Shown here piece after piece: positions 17,450-26,611 of a DNA stretch of 64,000 bases. Below the pieces are notes generated by a model. The model saw only the letters and a list, made by a program, of their open reading frames with translations. It was not told the DNA's origin and ran no database searches. Source of the stretch: Stigonema ocellatum SAG 48.90 = DSM 106950 (GTDB lineage: Bacteria; Cyanobacteriota; Cyanobacteriia; Cyanobacteriales; Nostocaceae). Both the position numbers and the translations under genes were made by a program. How positions within the stretch are numbered: the stretch's first letter is position 1; each line of letters starts with the position of its first letter. The stretch covers positions 72,738 through 136,737 of the forward strand of contig JADQBA010000006.1 of assembly GCA_016903675.1 (NCBI GenBank). The letters run 5' to 3'.

Positions 17450-18871
17450 ATGAACCCAGAAATATTGGCAAGTTTGCGGGACTTGTGTCGAGATGAAGCG
17501 GCATTTGAGAAGCTAAAGCAGACTTTGGCAACTGAAGTGCAACATCTGGAGCAAGAAATCCATCAAGCCTATTTCCAGATGGAGCAACAGAAAGCATTGT
17601 TCCGTGTCATTACCCGCCTAAGGGAACCTCTAAACCTCGAAAGCATTTTTCAAGCCACAGCTACCGAAGTTCGTCAACTTTTAGCAGCAGACCGAGTCGC
17701 CATGCTTCGCTTCTACCCAAACTCAGGCTGGGATGATGGGGAATTTGTTTCTGAAGACGTGGATCAAGCTTTTGGGTCAGCAATGGAGCAAAAAATCCAC
17801 GACCACTGCTTTGGGGATCAGTTTGCAGTCCATTATCAACACGGTCGAATTCAGGCAGTTGCAGATATTTACAATTATGGGCTCAGCGACTGTCACATTC
17901 AGGTTCTATCACAATTTCAGGTACGGGCCAATTTAGTGGTGCCGCTGCTACAGGGTCAAAATCTCTGGGGATTGCTCTGTATTCACCAATGCCGTGCTCC
18001 CCGAGAGTGGCTTGCGACAGAGATCGAGTTTGCTACCCAAATTGCTAGCCATTTGGGGGTAGCCCTCCAGCATGCAGAACTCCTGAGTGACCTACAGGCA
18101 GAAGTACTGGAGCGCCAGCAGGCAGAGCAAGCAGTTCAAGCCCTGAACCAGGGACTGCAACGAGCAATCATTGAACTGCAGTCCGCGCTCAAGGAGTTGG
18201 AAGCCTTTAGCTACTCTGTCTCCCATGACCTGCGTGCTCCATTGCGCAGTATTGATGGCTTCAGTCAAGCTCTCTTAGAAGAGTACCGCGATCTGCTGGA
18301 CGTAACTGGGCAGGATTACCTACAACGAATTCGGGCAGCCACTCAGCGGATGGGGCAATTAATAGATGACCTCCTCAACCTATCTCGGGTGATGCGGAGC
18401 GAAATGCGCGTTGAAACTGTGGATCTGAGTCTTTTAGCTACTGAGATTTGCACTGAGTTACAGCATCAGTCAGAGCGGCAGGTAGAGTTTATCATTCAAA
18501 GTGGGCTGTTAGCCCAAGGCGATAGCCGTCTGTTGCGAGTGATATTGGTGAACTTACTGAACAATGCTTGGAAATTTACCTCTAAACACACCCAGGCACG
18601 AATTGAGTTTGGAGTGAGCAAAAGCGAAAGTGGTGTCCCAGTTTACTATGTTCGAGATGATGGCGCGGGCTTTGATATGGCTTATGCCAACAAGTTATTT
18701 GCACCATTCCAGAGGTTGCACAAAATGAATGATTTTTCCGGCAATGGGGTCGGACTAGCCACGGTGCAGCGAATTGTGCATCGCCATGGCGGTCGGGTGT
18801 GGGCAGAAGCGGCTGTGGAACAAGGAGCTACTTTTTACTTTACACTAATAGCAGATGAGGCAGGGGCATGA
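17450..18871 (+). CDS. Cyanobacteriochrome histidine kinase with DXCF and canonical cysteines
   Basis: The 473-residue protein has an N-terminal coiled coil (about 1-45), a GAF (about 50-210) and a kinase core. The GAF carries both chromophore-linked cysteines of DXCF cyanobacteriochromes: D118-H-C120-F and C148-H149 in LSDCHIQ. The 28-residue spacing is the one I recall for TePixJ. It predicts a bilin photosensor with a blue- or violet-absorbing state. The kinase has HisKA with H259 in YSVSHDLRAPLRSIDGF, then NNAWKFTSKH, DDGAGFDMAY and GNGVGLATVQRIVHRHGG for ATP binding. It starts directly after the previous stop codon and overlaps the following response regulator by 4 bases (ATGA). That Rcp1-like regulator is the probable phosphotransfer partner. 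A heme oxygenase that could supply the bilin precursor lies 7 kb away. Confidence 0.92.
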   Translation: MNPEILASLRDLCRDEAAFEKLKQTLATEVQHLEQEIHQAYFQMEQQKALFRVITRLREPLNLESIFQATATEVRQLLAADRVAMLRFYPNSGWDDGEFVSEDVDQAFGSAMEQKIHDHCFGDQFAVHYQHGRIQAVADIYNYGLSDCHIQVLSQFQVRANLVVPLLQGQNLWGLLCIHQCRAPREWLATEIEFATQIASHLGVALQHAELLSDLQAEVLERQQAEQAVQALNQGLQRAIIELQSALKELEAFSYSVSHDLRAPLRSIDGFSQALLEEYRDLLDVTGQDYLQRIRAATQRMGQLIDDLLNLSRVMRSEMRVETVDLSLLATEICTELQHQSERQVEFIIQSGLLAQGDSRLLRVILVNLLNNAWKFTSKHTQARIEFGVSKSESGVPVYYVRDDGAGFDMAYANKLFAPFQRLHKMNDFSGNGVGLATVQRIVHRHGGRVWAEAAVEQGATFYFTLIADEAGA

Positions 18872-19320
18872 GCGTGAGCGAAAAAATTATTCTTTTAGTA
18901 GAAGATAATCCTGATGATGAAGCTTTGACTATCCGAGCCCTTAAACGCAATCACATCAGCAATGAGATTGTAGTGGCTCATGACGGTGTTGAAGCCCTAG
19001 ATTACTTGTTTGGAACTGGAATTTATGCAGGGCGGGATCTGTGCGTCAAGCCTGCGGTAATTTTGCTGGATCTCAAGCTGCCCTGTGTTGATGGCCTTGA
19101 GGTACTGCGCCGCTTGCGAGAAGATGAAAGTAATAGGCTGCTACCTGTGGTGGTTCTGACCACCTCCAGCGAAGAACAAGATTTACTCGATAGTTACAGT
19201 TTGGGGTGCAATAGTTACATCCGCAAACCCGTGGATTTTCTCCAGTTTTCGGAAGCAGTGCGGCAACTAGGGATGTACTGGCTACTGATGAACCAGCCAC
19301 CACCAATTTCCAATTTTTAG
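18868..19320 (+). CDS. Single-domain response regulator, Rcp1-like
   Basis: The 150-residue receiver has VEDNPDDEALTIRAL, an insertion with LFGTGIYAGRD typical of Rcp1-type phytochrome partners, the phosphoacceptor in ILLDLKLPCVDG, VVLTTSS, and the lysine in YIRKPVDF. There is no output domain. The start overlaps the stop of the cyanobacteriochrome kinase (ATGA), so translation is coupled and the two almost surely form a pair. The following hybrid kinase begins 11 bases later and may receive or share its phosphoryl flow. Confidence 0.92.
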   Translation: MSVSEKIILLVEDNPDDEALTIRALKRNHISNEIVVAHDGVEALDYLFGTGIYAGRDLCVKPAVILLDLKLPCVDGLEVLRRLREDESNRLLPVVVLTTSSEEQDLLDSYSLGCNSYIRKPVDFLQFSEAVRQLGMYWLLMNQPPPISNF

Positions 19321-19331
19321 AGTGAGTCCAG

Positions 19332-21620
19332 ATGAAACCCCACCTGCGTGTTCTGATTGTTGAAGATTCTGAAGATGACACTCTCCTGACCCTCAGGGAG
19401 CTGCGTCGTGGTGGATACATCCTGACTTATGTTCGGGTGGAAACCCCAGTTACCATGGAGGCAGCTTTAGATCAACAGCCTTGGGACTTCGTAATTGCAG
19501 ATTATAACCTGCCTACCTTCAGTGCGCCAGAAGCCCTGAAACTCCTCCAACGCCGTCAGATGGATCTACCTTTTATCATTGTCTCCGGCACTATTGGCGA
19601 GGATGCTGCCGTTGCGGCAATGAAAGCCGGTGCTCACGACTACTTGATCAAAGGAAATCTCACCCGCCTCGTGCCGGCAGTGGAGCGAGAGTTAAGGGAA
19701 GCTAAGGATAGGCAAAAACGGTACAGCGCGGAACAGGCTCTAGGGGAAAGCGAAGACCGTTTTCGGACACTCTGCTCTTCGGCCCCCCTTGTGATCTTTC
19801 AGACCGATGCCCAAGGGCAGCATATTTATAATAACGACTTATGGCATCACATTTCAGGTCAAAGCGAAAGGGAGAGTTTAGGTTATGGCTGGATTCAGGC
19901 GATCCACCCAGAAGATCGTACTGAGGTCTTTGAGGACTGGCAGCGCACAGTGTCTGAACACCGCTCTTGGGTTCATGAACACAGACTTCTTACCCCTCAG
20001 GGTGAGGTCACGTGGGTGCGTGTTCTTGCTAGCCCAATGTACTCCTCACAAGGTCAGTTTCTAGGTCACGTGGGAACAATCGAGGACATCACTGAGCGCA
20101 AGCAAGCAGCACAGAAAATATACGAACAAGCAGCCCTACTCGATATTTCAACAGACGCTATTTACGTTCGTGACTTGGAGAACAAAATCTTATTCTGGAA
20201 TAAAGGTGCTGAGCGCCTTTACAAATGGGAGGCAGTAGAAGTCCTTGGTCAGAATGCTGCTGAGCTTTTGTATAAGTCTGGAGAGTTGCGGCAATTCCAA
20301 GAAATACAGACAACACTGGCTAATGATGGTAAGTGGCAGGGTGAGTTAACCCAAGTACAAAAAAATGGCATGGACATCATCGTTGAAAGTCGCTGCACAC
20401 TCGTGCGCGATGAAGCTGGTTTCCCCAAATCCATTCTCACAGTCAGTACCGATATCACTGAAAAGAAACAACTGGAGGCGCAATTTCTCCGCGCCCAACG
20501 ACTGGAAAGCTTGGGCACTCTTGCCAGCGGTATTGCACACGACTTTAACAACATCCTCACTCCTATTTTGGCAGCAGCTCAACTACTTCCTATCAAATTC
20601 CCCAACGTTGATCAGAAAACTCAGCAACTGCTGAAGATACTAGAAAGCAGCGCAAAGCGTGGTGCTGATTTGGTCAAGCAAATTCTATCCTTTACTCGTG
20701 GGATGGAAGGGAGTCGTACCAATGTTCAGGTTCGGCATTTGCTTTCAGATGTGGTGCAGATTGCCCGTCGAACCTTCCCAAAATCTATTGAAACTCAGAG
20801 TAATATAGTACCCGATCTCTGGATGGTTGTTGGAGATGCAACTCAACTGCATCAGGTGCTGATGAACCTCATAGTCAATGCTCGCGATGCCATGCCTGAT
20901 GGCGGGAGTCTGAACATTAGCGCCGAAAACCTTTGGATCGATCAAAACTATGCTCTTATGCATGTGGATGCACAGGCGGGTCATTATATTCTGATTACTG
21001 TTGCTGATAACGGAACGGGCATTGAGCCGGAAATTATGGAACGCATTTTTGATCCCTTTTTTACCACCAAAGATCTCGGCAAGGGAACCGGTCTAGGACT
21101 TTCTACTGTCATGGGCATTATTAAAAGTCACGGCGGTTTTGTGACTGTGTACAGCGAAGTGTCCAAGGGGAGCACCTTTAAGGTGTATCTACCGAGTAGC
21201 CAAGTAAATGAAACTCAAGCAGCAGCCGATATTGCACTACCAAACGGTAATGGCGAATTGATTTTGGTAGTAGATGACGAGGTCACAATTTGCGAGATTA
21301 CTAAAACTACGCTGGAAAACCATAATTACAGGGTTTTAACTTCCAGTAATGGAGCTGGGGCACTCGAACTCTACGTTCAGCACAAGAATGACATCAGTGT
21401 GGTGTTGATAGACCTGATGATGCCAGGTATAGATGGTGTTACCACGATTCTCACGTTGCAACGGATGAACTTACAGGTAAAAATTATTGCCATAAGTGGA
21501 CTGATGCTCAATGGGGCTACTGCTCAAAGCAATAGCCTTAGAATCCAGGGAGCCTTGTCAAAACCCTTCACAGCCCAGGCATTGCTGAGTACCCTACAGT
21601 CGGTGCTATGCCGTTCATAA
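19332..21620 (+). CDS. Hybrid histidine kinase REC-PAS-PAS-HisKA-HATPase-REC
   Basis: The 762-residue protein begins with a receiver (about 5-125: VEDSEDD, FVIADYNLPTF, VSGTIGEDAAVAAMKAG). Two PAS domains follow (about 140-255 and 265-385), each ending in a PAC-type EDITERK or TDITEKK. The kinase core has GIAHDFNNILTPIL at HisKA, then NLIVNARDAMPDGG and GTGLGLSTVMG, and a C-terminal receiver (VVDDEVT, VVLIDLMMPGIDG, LSKPFT). The HisKA, HATPase and receiver parts are closely similar to the first gene of the operon, which points to duplication. No transmembrane helix is seen. Receiver domains at both ends suggest a phosphorelay hub; the output is unknown. Confidence 0.9.
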   Translation: MKPHLRVLIVEDSEDDTLLTLRELRRGGYILTYVRVETPVTMEAALDQQPWDFVIADYNLPTFSAPEALKLLQRRQMDLPFIIVSGTIGEDAAVAAMKAGAHDYLIKGNLTRLVPAVERELREAKDRQKRYSAEQALGESEDRFRTLCSSAPLVIFQTDAQGQHIYNNDLWHHISGQSERESLGYGWIQAIHPEDRTEVFEDWQRTVSEHRSWVHEHRLLTPQGEVTWVRVLASPMYSSQGQFLGHVGTIEDITERKQAAQKIYEQAALLDISTDAIYVRDLENKILFWNKGAERLYKWEAVEVLGQNAAELLYKSGELRQFQEIQTTLANDGKWQGELTQVQKNGMDIIVESRCTLVRDEAGFPKSILTVSTDITEKKQLEAQFLRAQRLESLGTLASGIAHDFNNILTPILAAAQLLPIKFPNVDQKTQQLLKILESSAKRGADLVKQILSFTRGMEGSRTNVQVRHLLSDVVQIARRTFPKSIETQSNIVPDLWMVVGDATQLHQVLMNLIVNARDAMPDGGSLNISAENLWIDQNYALMHVDAQAGHYILITVADNGTGIEPEIMERIFDPFFTTKDLGKGTGLGLSTVMGIIKSHGGFVTVYSEVSKGSTFKVYLPSSQVNETQAAADIALPNGNGELILVVDDEVTICEITKTTLENHNYRVLTSSNGAGALELYVQHKNDISVVLIDLMMPGIDGVTTILTLQRMNLQVKIIAISGLMLNGATAQSNSLRIQGALSKPFTAQALLSTLQSVLCRS

Positions 21621-21624
21621 ACTT

Positions 21625-21812
21625 GACCTTTGAAGAGTTCGTAGTGAGGACTTTAGTCCTCAAGAACATGAGGACTAAAGTCCTTACTACGAACAAAAGT
21701 TCAAAAATCAAACCTTGAGAGACGCGATTAATCGCGTCTCTACGAGGGTTGTGGAAAATTACAAATCTGTAACTAAACGTAATTCATTACTAAATTCAGC
21801 AACGCCTTTTAT
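21625..21812. repeat. Convergent intergenic hairpins and repeat
   Basis: At 21637-21694 GTTCGTAGTGAGGAC pairs with a near-complementary arm ending TTACTACGAAC. This is followed at 21718-21812 by a GAGACGCGATTAATCGCGTCTC palindrome and a phrase with TTACAAATCTGTAACTAAACG, which recurs inverted at 29485-29613 and shortened at 53996-54065. The hairpins could terminate both converging transcripts. Confidence 0.65.
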
Positions 21813-23812
21813 TGGGGAGGTGGCACGATAACCTTTCTATAAGTATTTCGCACAGCTTCCGTCAGTTGCTCAATGGGGGCATCTTTTAAGCAAAAGGCAT
21901 CGGCTCCGGCGGCGAGTGCATCTGAAACGAGCGATCGCTGCTCTGGCGTGACCAAAACCAGAATTCTGGAGGGAGTGACGTAGGAATTTGCCTGCACTTT
22001 GCGTGCCATGCGAATAAACTTTGCCAGATCCATATCCGGCAGTGTGGCATCGACAACAGCAACATCCACGTCGATAGATTCTAGCAGCACCAACCCTGTC
22101 TCTGCATTGGTGGCTTCGCTCGCGACTTCAATACCATCCTGCAAACGCAGATTTACTCGCAAGTTAATCCGAGTTTGCTGATCATCTTCCACAACGGCAA
22201 CCTGAATTACCTCATGAAATGGCTGTGGCAGGGTTGGATGAGTATCACATTCTGGCAGATCGTTTGGCGCACCGCAGGCTGAAAGCGTTCCCACAAAGTC
22301 GATATCTGCTGGGCGATCGCGTTTGAGTTGAGCCATTTGTTCGGCAGTGAGAATTCTTTGTTCATCAAAACCAAACTCAATCTCAGTGTGTAGCCCTTTG
22401 TGCTTCACTCGCTTCAGGTTGTAAAAGCGTTTATTCAGCGTCGTTTTAACAAACGCCCAGAGACATCCCAGCAAATAGCGACGCTTGAAGGGATCTGGCT
22501 CAAACCAGTATTCTAGAAATTTCCAAGAATAAAAGCGGGCATAGTTGCGAAGCACACCTTTAAGGACTTCTTCCCGTGTCATGTTTTCTGGCTTGATGAT
22601 CGGCGTGACAAAGTTGTAGTGAGAATAATCTCGAATTTCAACTTTATCTGCTAAATCCTGAAAGAGTTCTGAGAAGGGCCAAGGCGTGTACATGTTCCAG
22701 TTGGTCATGTCGGCCTGCCAATCTCGCGCCATGCGATAGCTTTCCTCAATGGTTTCTGGGGTTTCATTCGGCAACCCCATAATGAACTGGACTTCTGCCA
22801 GAATCCCGTTTTGGCGCAGGAGTTGAACGGCTCGCTTGTTGTCTGCAATGGTGGTTTCTTTGCGGAACAAATTCAGATTTAATTGAGCGGCTGCCTCAGT
22901 TCCTAATGACACATGCACTAGTCCCGCTTGACGATAGAGCGATAGTTCTTGCTCATCCCGAAGGATGTCGGTGACTCGTGTATTAATGCCCCAGTGAACG
23001 TCAAGATTGCGATCAATCAACTCATGACACAATGCCACAAACCGAGATTTGTTAATCGTGGGTTCTTCGTCTGCTAGAATGAAAAATCCAACCTTGTGCT
23101 CTTTCACCAACTGTTCAATTTCATCGACAAACTGTTTCGGTGAACGGGAACGATACTTGCGCCAGAATTTCCACTGAGAACAGAAGCGACAGCGGAACGG
23201 GCATCCGCGTGAATAGTTGGGAACAGCAACCCGTGTATTGAGGGGCGTGTAAATATATTTGTCCCAGTCCAACAGGCTCCAATCAGGAGTGAGAGTATTC
23301 AGGTCTTTGATCGGTGGATGAGCAGGCGAGGCAACCACCTTACCCTCTTCCAGGAAAGCGATGCCCAAAATGTCGCGTCGGTCTTGTTCATCTGTGCCAT
23401 TCGCGATCGCCCGCAGCAAATTGACCGTAATCTCCTCTCCCTCTCCTCGAATGATGTAATCAATCCACGGCGCTTCACTCAGCACCTCCCGATACATATA
23501 GGTTGGATGCACACCACCCATAACAGTTTTTGCATCCGGGCAGACTTCTCTTACCAGCTTCAACGTACGTTGTGACTGATAAATCATGGGTGTAATTGCT
23601 GTTGCCAGCACCACATTAGGTTGATGCTCACGAATAATTTCCGCCAGATCTGCATCGGCAATGTAGTTAGTCATTGCATCAACAAAGCGGATATCGGTAA
23701 AGCCTGCGGTCTTCAACGCTCCACCAACATAGGGAACCCAACTGGGGGGCCAATTTCCGGCAATTTCTGCACCACCAGAGTGATAGTTGGGTTGAATCAT
23801 CAAGATACGCAT
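21809..23812 (-). CDS. bchE: BchE-like oxygen-independent Mg-protoporphyrin ester cyclase fused to a receiver domain
   Basis: Residues 1-500 match BchE/ChlE, the cobalamin-dependent radical SAM enzyme that forms the isocyclic ring of chlorophyll without oxygen. It opens with NYHSGGAEIAGNWPPSWV, then has a B12-binding-type Rossmann region, the radical SAM motif C204-x3-C208-x2-C211, and the BchE-like C-terminal region with YARFYSWKFLEYW. Unlike the standard enzyme (roughly 500-600 residues), it carries a C-terminal receiver at about 536-660. All key residues are there: E542/D543/D544, phosphoacceptor D588, T622 and K643. The fold is NarL-type. It is convergent with the sensory operon, about 190 bases away. 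Downstream of hemN on the same strand and separated from it by two repeats, it may belong to the ho-hemN-bchE set. A kinase-controlled cyclase is inferred. Confidence 0.88.
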   Translation of the reverse strand: MRILMIQPNYHSGGAEIAGNWPPSWVPYVGGALKTAGFTDIRFVDAMTNYIADADLAEIIREHQPNVVLATAITPMIYQSQRTLKLVREVCPDAKTVMGGVHPTYMYREVLSEAPWIDYIIRGEGEEITVNLLRAIANGTDEQDRRDILGIAFLEEGKVVASPAHPPIKDLNTLTPDWSLLDWDKYIYTPLNTRVAVPNYSRGCPFRCRFCSQWKFWRKYRSRSPKQFVDEIEQLVKEHKVGFFILADEEPTINKSRFVALCHELIDRNLDVHWGINTRVTDILRDEQELSLYRQAGLVHVSLGTEAAAQLNLNLFRKETTIADNKRAVQLLRQNGILAEVQFIMGLPNETPETIEESYRMARDWQADMTNWNMYTPWPFSELFQDLADKVEIRDYSHYNFVTPIIKPENMTREEVLKGVLRNYARFYSWKFLEYWFEPDPFKRRYLLGCLWAFVKTTLNKRFYNLKRVKHKGLHTEIEFGFDEQRILTAEQMAQLKRDRPADIDFVGTLSACGAPNDLPECDTHPTLPQPFHEVIQVAVVEDDQQTRINLRVNLRLQDGIEVASEATNAETGLVLLESIDVDVAVVDATLPDMDLAKFIRMARKVQANSYVTPSRILVLVTPEQRSLVSDALAAGADAFCLKDAPIEQLTEAVRNTYRKVIVPPPQ

Positions 23813-24018
23813 TGGTTGCCTTCCTGCTTTCTAACGGCGAATAGTAGTTCTGATGGGGAAGTGTTGGGTGGTGGAATGATGGATTAAGAATTTCTCGTCA
23901 TCTCGTCATCCCATCATTTCGTCATTCCTGGCTCATATCAGTTTCGGTTAATTGCTTATCATAAAAACCTCTCCGCGTCGCCGTGTCACCGCGTTAGTCC
24001 TAATAATAAGTATTCAAC

Positions 24019-24213
24019 CGAACATGATCAGGACCAGCCCTTTCAAGGTGCAAGATATGAGGTAAGACTTGGATTTCCTTCGTGTTCTTCTCCCAAGGGG
24101 AGAAGACACGTTCGCGCAGCGTCTCCCCTTGGGAGAAGAACGCGAAGATCAAATGTTGAAAATCGGGCATAATTTTCCAGATTTTTGGTTCACCTTGAAA
24201 GGGCTGCATGATC
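24019..24213. repeat. Inverted-repeat element with internal hairpin
   Basis: The arms AGCCCTTTCAAGGTG (about 24036-24050) and CACCTTGAAAGGGCT are exact reverse complements and enclose a strong hairpin based on CTTCTCCCAAGGGGAGAAG. Both ends also carry ATGATCAGGA. It abuts the MITE at 24214. Confidence 0.6.
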
Positions 24214-24433
24214 AGGACTTACGCACTTTACAAATCAACCATCATGTGTACAAGGAAAATCCGGCGTTTGCCTCGTTGCCTCGTTCCGAGGCTCTGCCTG
24301 GGAATGTGATTAAGGGAGGCTCGGCAACCCCTCAAATCGGGAGGCAGCAGCCCACTTTGAAGAGCATTACAAGGCAGCAGCCCAGTAACGAGAGATATAC
24401 ATAGTTTATTCTTTTTGTCAATGCGTAAGTCCT
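24214..24433. repeat. MITE-like element, second complete copy
   Basis: The ends AGGACTTACGCA and TGCGTAAGTCCT match the copy at 13686-13900. The interior shares GGGAGGCAGCAGCCCACTTTG and TTTATTCTTTTTGTC. It lies downstream of hemN, between hemN and bchE. Confidence 0.8.
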
Positions 24434-24440
24434 AATGATA

Positions 24441-25838
24441 TCAGACGGCTCTTGAGAAGTTAGATTTCGTGTTCTGCCTGAGATAGGCATCAAATGCCGA
24501 TGCAATATTTCGGATCAGCAACCGTCCGGTGGGTGTAACTTCAATGTGATTGGGAGAGAGCCGGATCAATCCATCTGCTTCCAATCGGCGCAGTTGAAAT
24601 TTTTCTTGAGCAAAATACGTCTCAAAATCTAGATCAAAACCGAGGTGATATTTTTGTTCAATGTCGTCGGGTGAAAGCTGGAATTGACACATTAACTCCA
24701 TAATCACCGTGCGCCGAATGATGTCATCCTGATTTAAGGTGACGCCTCGTTCAATCGGCAGTGCATTTGCATCCATCGCCCGATAAAAATCTTTCAAGCG
24801 CTTATAATTCTGCACATAGACATCATTCAGCATACTAATTGAAGTCACCCCAAAACCAATCAAATCGGATTCTGGCTTGGTGGTATATCCCTGAAAGTTG
24901 CGGTGGAGTTGTCCTTCCCGTTGAGCGACGGCTAATTCATCATTCGGTTTGGCAAAGTGATCCATGCCAATGTACTGATACCCATGTTGGGTCAATTCCT
25001 CGATCACTATTTGCAGAATGGTGAGCTTTTCAGCAGCCGAGGGCAGTGCATCCTGAGGAATTCGTCGCTGCACAGGTTTGAGCCAGGGGACATAGGCAAA
25101 ATTAAATACGGCGATGCGATCAGGATCGAGTTGAATCGTTTTGCGAATTGTGTTTTGGAATGTTTCCAGCGTTTGGAACGGGAGTCCATAAATCAGATCT
25201 ACATTCACACTCTCAAACCCTGCATCCCGACTCCACTGCATGACATCAAATAACATCGATTCCGGCTGCACCCGATTGACAGCTTCCTGCACGTTCAAAT
25301 TAAAGTCTTGAATACCAAAACTGATCCGGTTAAAGCCCAGGTTCTTCAAGGCAAAAAGATAGTTCTGATCCAATGATTTGGGATTGACTTCAATTGAGAT
25401 TTCAGCCTTGGGATCAAATCGAAAATGTTCATGAATGGCTGCCCACAGCGTTTCAATCTGGCTGAGGGAGAAGTAATTTGGCGTGCCCCCACCCCAGTGC
25501 ATTTGCTGGACGGTGCGTTCTTGATCAATCCATTGAGCCATCTGCTGAATCTGCCGAACCAGATAGCCCAAATAGGGATCAGCAATCTCTCTGCGCCGCG
25601 TAATCACAGTGTTGCAACCGCAGAAGTAACAGGCACTGTCGCAAAATGGAATATGACAATAGAGCGATAGAGGCGTTTTTTTGTAGTTGCTAACCGCGAT
25701 CGCGGCTCTAAAATCAATGGTTTCAAACTCTGGTTTCAACTCAGTTGCAGGCGGATAGCTGGTGTAGCGCGGCAGAGGTTGGTCATACTTTTGGAGTAAT
25801 TGGCAGTCAAACTGAACCGTGGGAAGCAGTCGTTGCAT
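24441..25838 (-). CDS. hemN: Oxygen-independent coproporphyrinogen III oxidase
   Basis: The 465-residue radical SAM enzyme decarboxylates coproporphyrinogen III to protoporphyrinogen IX without oxygen. The true HemN motif is present: C66-x3-C70-x2-C73-x-C75 in the phrase HIPFCDSACYFCGC. RYTSYPPAT at the N-terminus, HWGGGTPNY, GLPFQTLETF and the GMDHFAKPNDELAVAQ region all agree with HemN rather than the HemW heme chaperone. Length is as usual. It starts 14 bases after the heme oxygenase stop on the same strand, so the two are co-transcribed. In cyanobacteria the ho2-hemN pair is typically induced at low oxygen, which fits the neighbouring BchE. Confidence 0.95.
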   Translation of the reverse strand: MQRLLPTVQFDCQLLQKYDQPLPRYTSYPPATELKPEFETIDFRAAIAVSNYKKTPLSLYCHIPFCDSACYFCGCNTVITRRREIADPYLGYLVRQIQQMAQWIDQERTVQQMHWGGGTPNYFSLSQIETLWAAIHEHFRFDPKAEISIEVNPKSLDQNYLFALKNLGFNRISFGIQDFNLNVQEAVNRVQPESMLFDVMQWSRDAGFESVNVDLIYGLPFQTLETFQNTIRKTIQLDPDRIAVFNFAYVPWLKPVQRRIPQDALPSAAEKLTILQIVIEELTQHGYQYIGMDHFAKPNDELAVAQREGQLHRNFQGYTTKPESDLIGFGVTSISMLNDVYVQNYKRLKDFYRAMDANALPIERGVTLNQDDIIRRTVIMELMCQFQLSPDDIEQKYHLGFDLDFETYFAQEKFQLRRLEADGLIRLSPNHIEVTPTGRLLIRNIASAFDAYLRQNTKSNFSRAV

Positions 25839-25852
25839 GGGTGGGTGTTCTC

Positions 25853-26611
25853 CTAAATGCTGTGGTCCAGTACAGGTTCTTTTGCAGAATCATGCGGCGA
25901 TCGCTCGGTCGCACCGGGGATTTCCTGCCGGGTGAGTAGATCAAAGACATGCTCGCCGATCGCTGCTTTGACCTCATCTTCCAGTTCGTGGACAACGTCC
26001 CGGTTGAGGGTGAATGCATAATTGGCTTCATCTACAATCCGCTGAATCGTCGCCTCATCGAGTGGCAGAGTCTTGAGTGCATCCCGGTATTTCTCTTTGA
26101 ATATCCGCTTTGCCTCCACCGTTGGCAGTTGCTCAAATTCATGCAAAGCAGTTCCTTGATCGGGGGGTAAGTTCAACGCAGAACGAACAATATTTTTCAA
26201 TGCCTGACCCCCGGAAAGGTCGCCCATGTAACGGGTGTAGGCATGGGCAATCAGCAGAAGGGGATCAGTGTTGGCGACTTCGTGAATCCGTTTTACATAA
26301 GCTTCACCAGCAGGTAACGGGACAATTTGCTCCTGCCAGTTGTCGCCATAGTAGAACGCCAGGTCTTTTTCCAGATGAGCAGTGCGGTTTAATTCAGAAA
26401 AAATAGTTGGTCCAAGCAGAGGATGGTCGTGATGCCGTTGCAGTTCAGATTCCAATGCACTATAGACTAAATACAAATTTGCTAGTAGCTTGCGGAAGGG
26501 TTCTCGTTCAACGATTCCTTTCAAGAAACACTTCATAAATGCGGTGTTTTCGGCGGCGGTATGGGAATGTTTAGTTCCTTCTCGTAGGCGTTCGGCTAAA
26601 TCCTGGGTCAT
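25853..26611 (-). CDS. ho2: Heme oxygenase (probably the low-oxygen paralogue)
   Basis: The 252-residue enzyme opens heme to biliverdin, the precursor of phycobilins. Near the N-terminus is KHSHTAAENTAFM with proximal H17, followed later by YTRYMGDLSGGQ, the distal helix glycines. It is slightly longer than a typical 240-residue cyanobacterial HO, with an acidic, charged C-terminal tail. It is the first gene of the ho-hemN pair. In Synechocystis the isoform next to hemN and chlAII is HO2, used under micro-oxic conditions; I give that name by context, not by diagnostic residues. Its product could feed the cyanobacteriochromes upstream and the phycocyanin downstream. Confidence 0.9.
   Translation of the reverse strand: MTQDLAERLREGTKHSHTAAENTAFMKCFLKGIVEREPFRKLLANLYLVYSALESELQRHHDHPLLGPTIFSELNRTAHLEKDLAFYYGDNWQEQIVPLPAGEAYVKRIHEVANTDPLLLIAHAYTRYMGDLSGGQALKNIVRSALNLPPDQGTALHEFEQLPTVEAKRIFKEKYRDALKTLPLDEATIQRIVDEANYAFTLNRDVVHELEDEVKAAIGEHVFDLLTRQEIPGATERSPHDSAKEPVLDHSI

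Noticed and set aside
24019..24213. Attachment site or origin near bchE
   Set aside because: The inverted repeat looks like a mobile hairpin element; no integrase, DnaA-box cluster or AT-rich unwinding region was seen.
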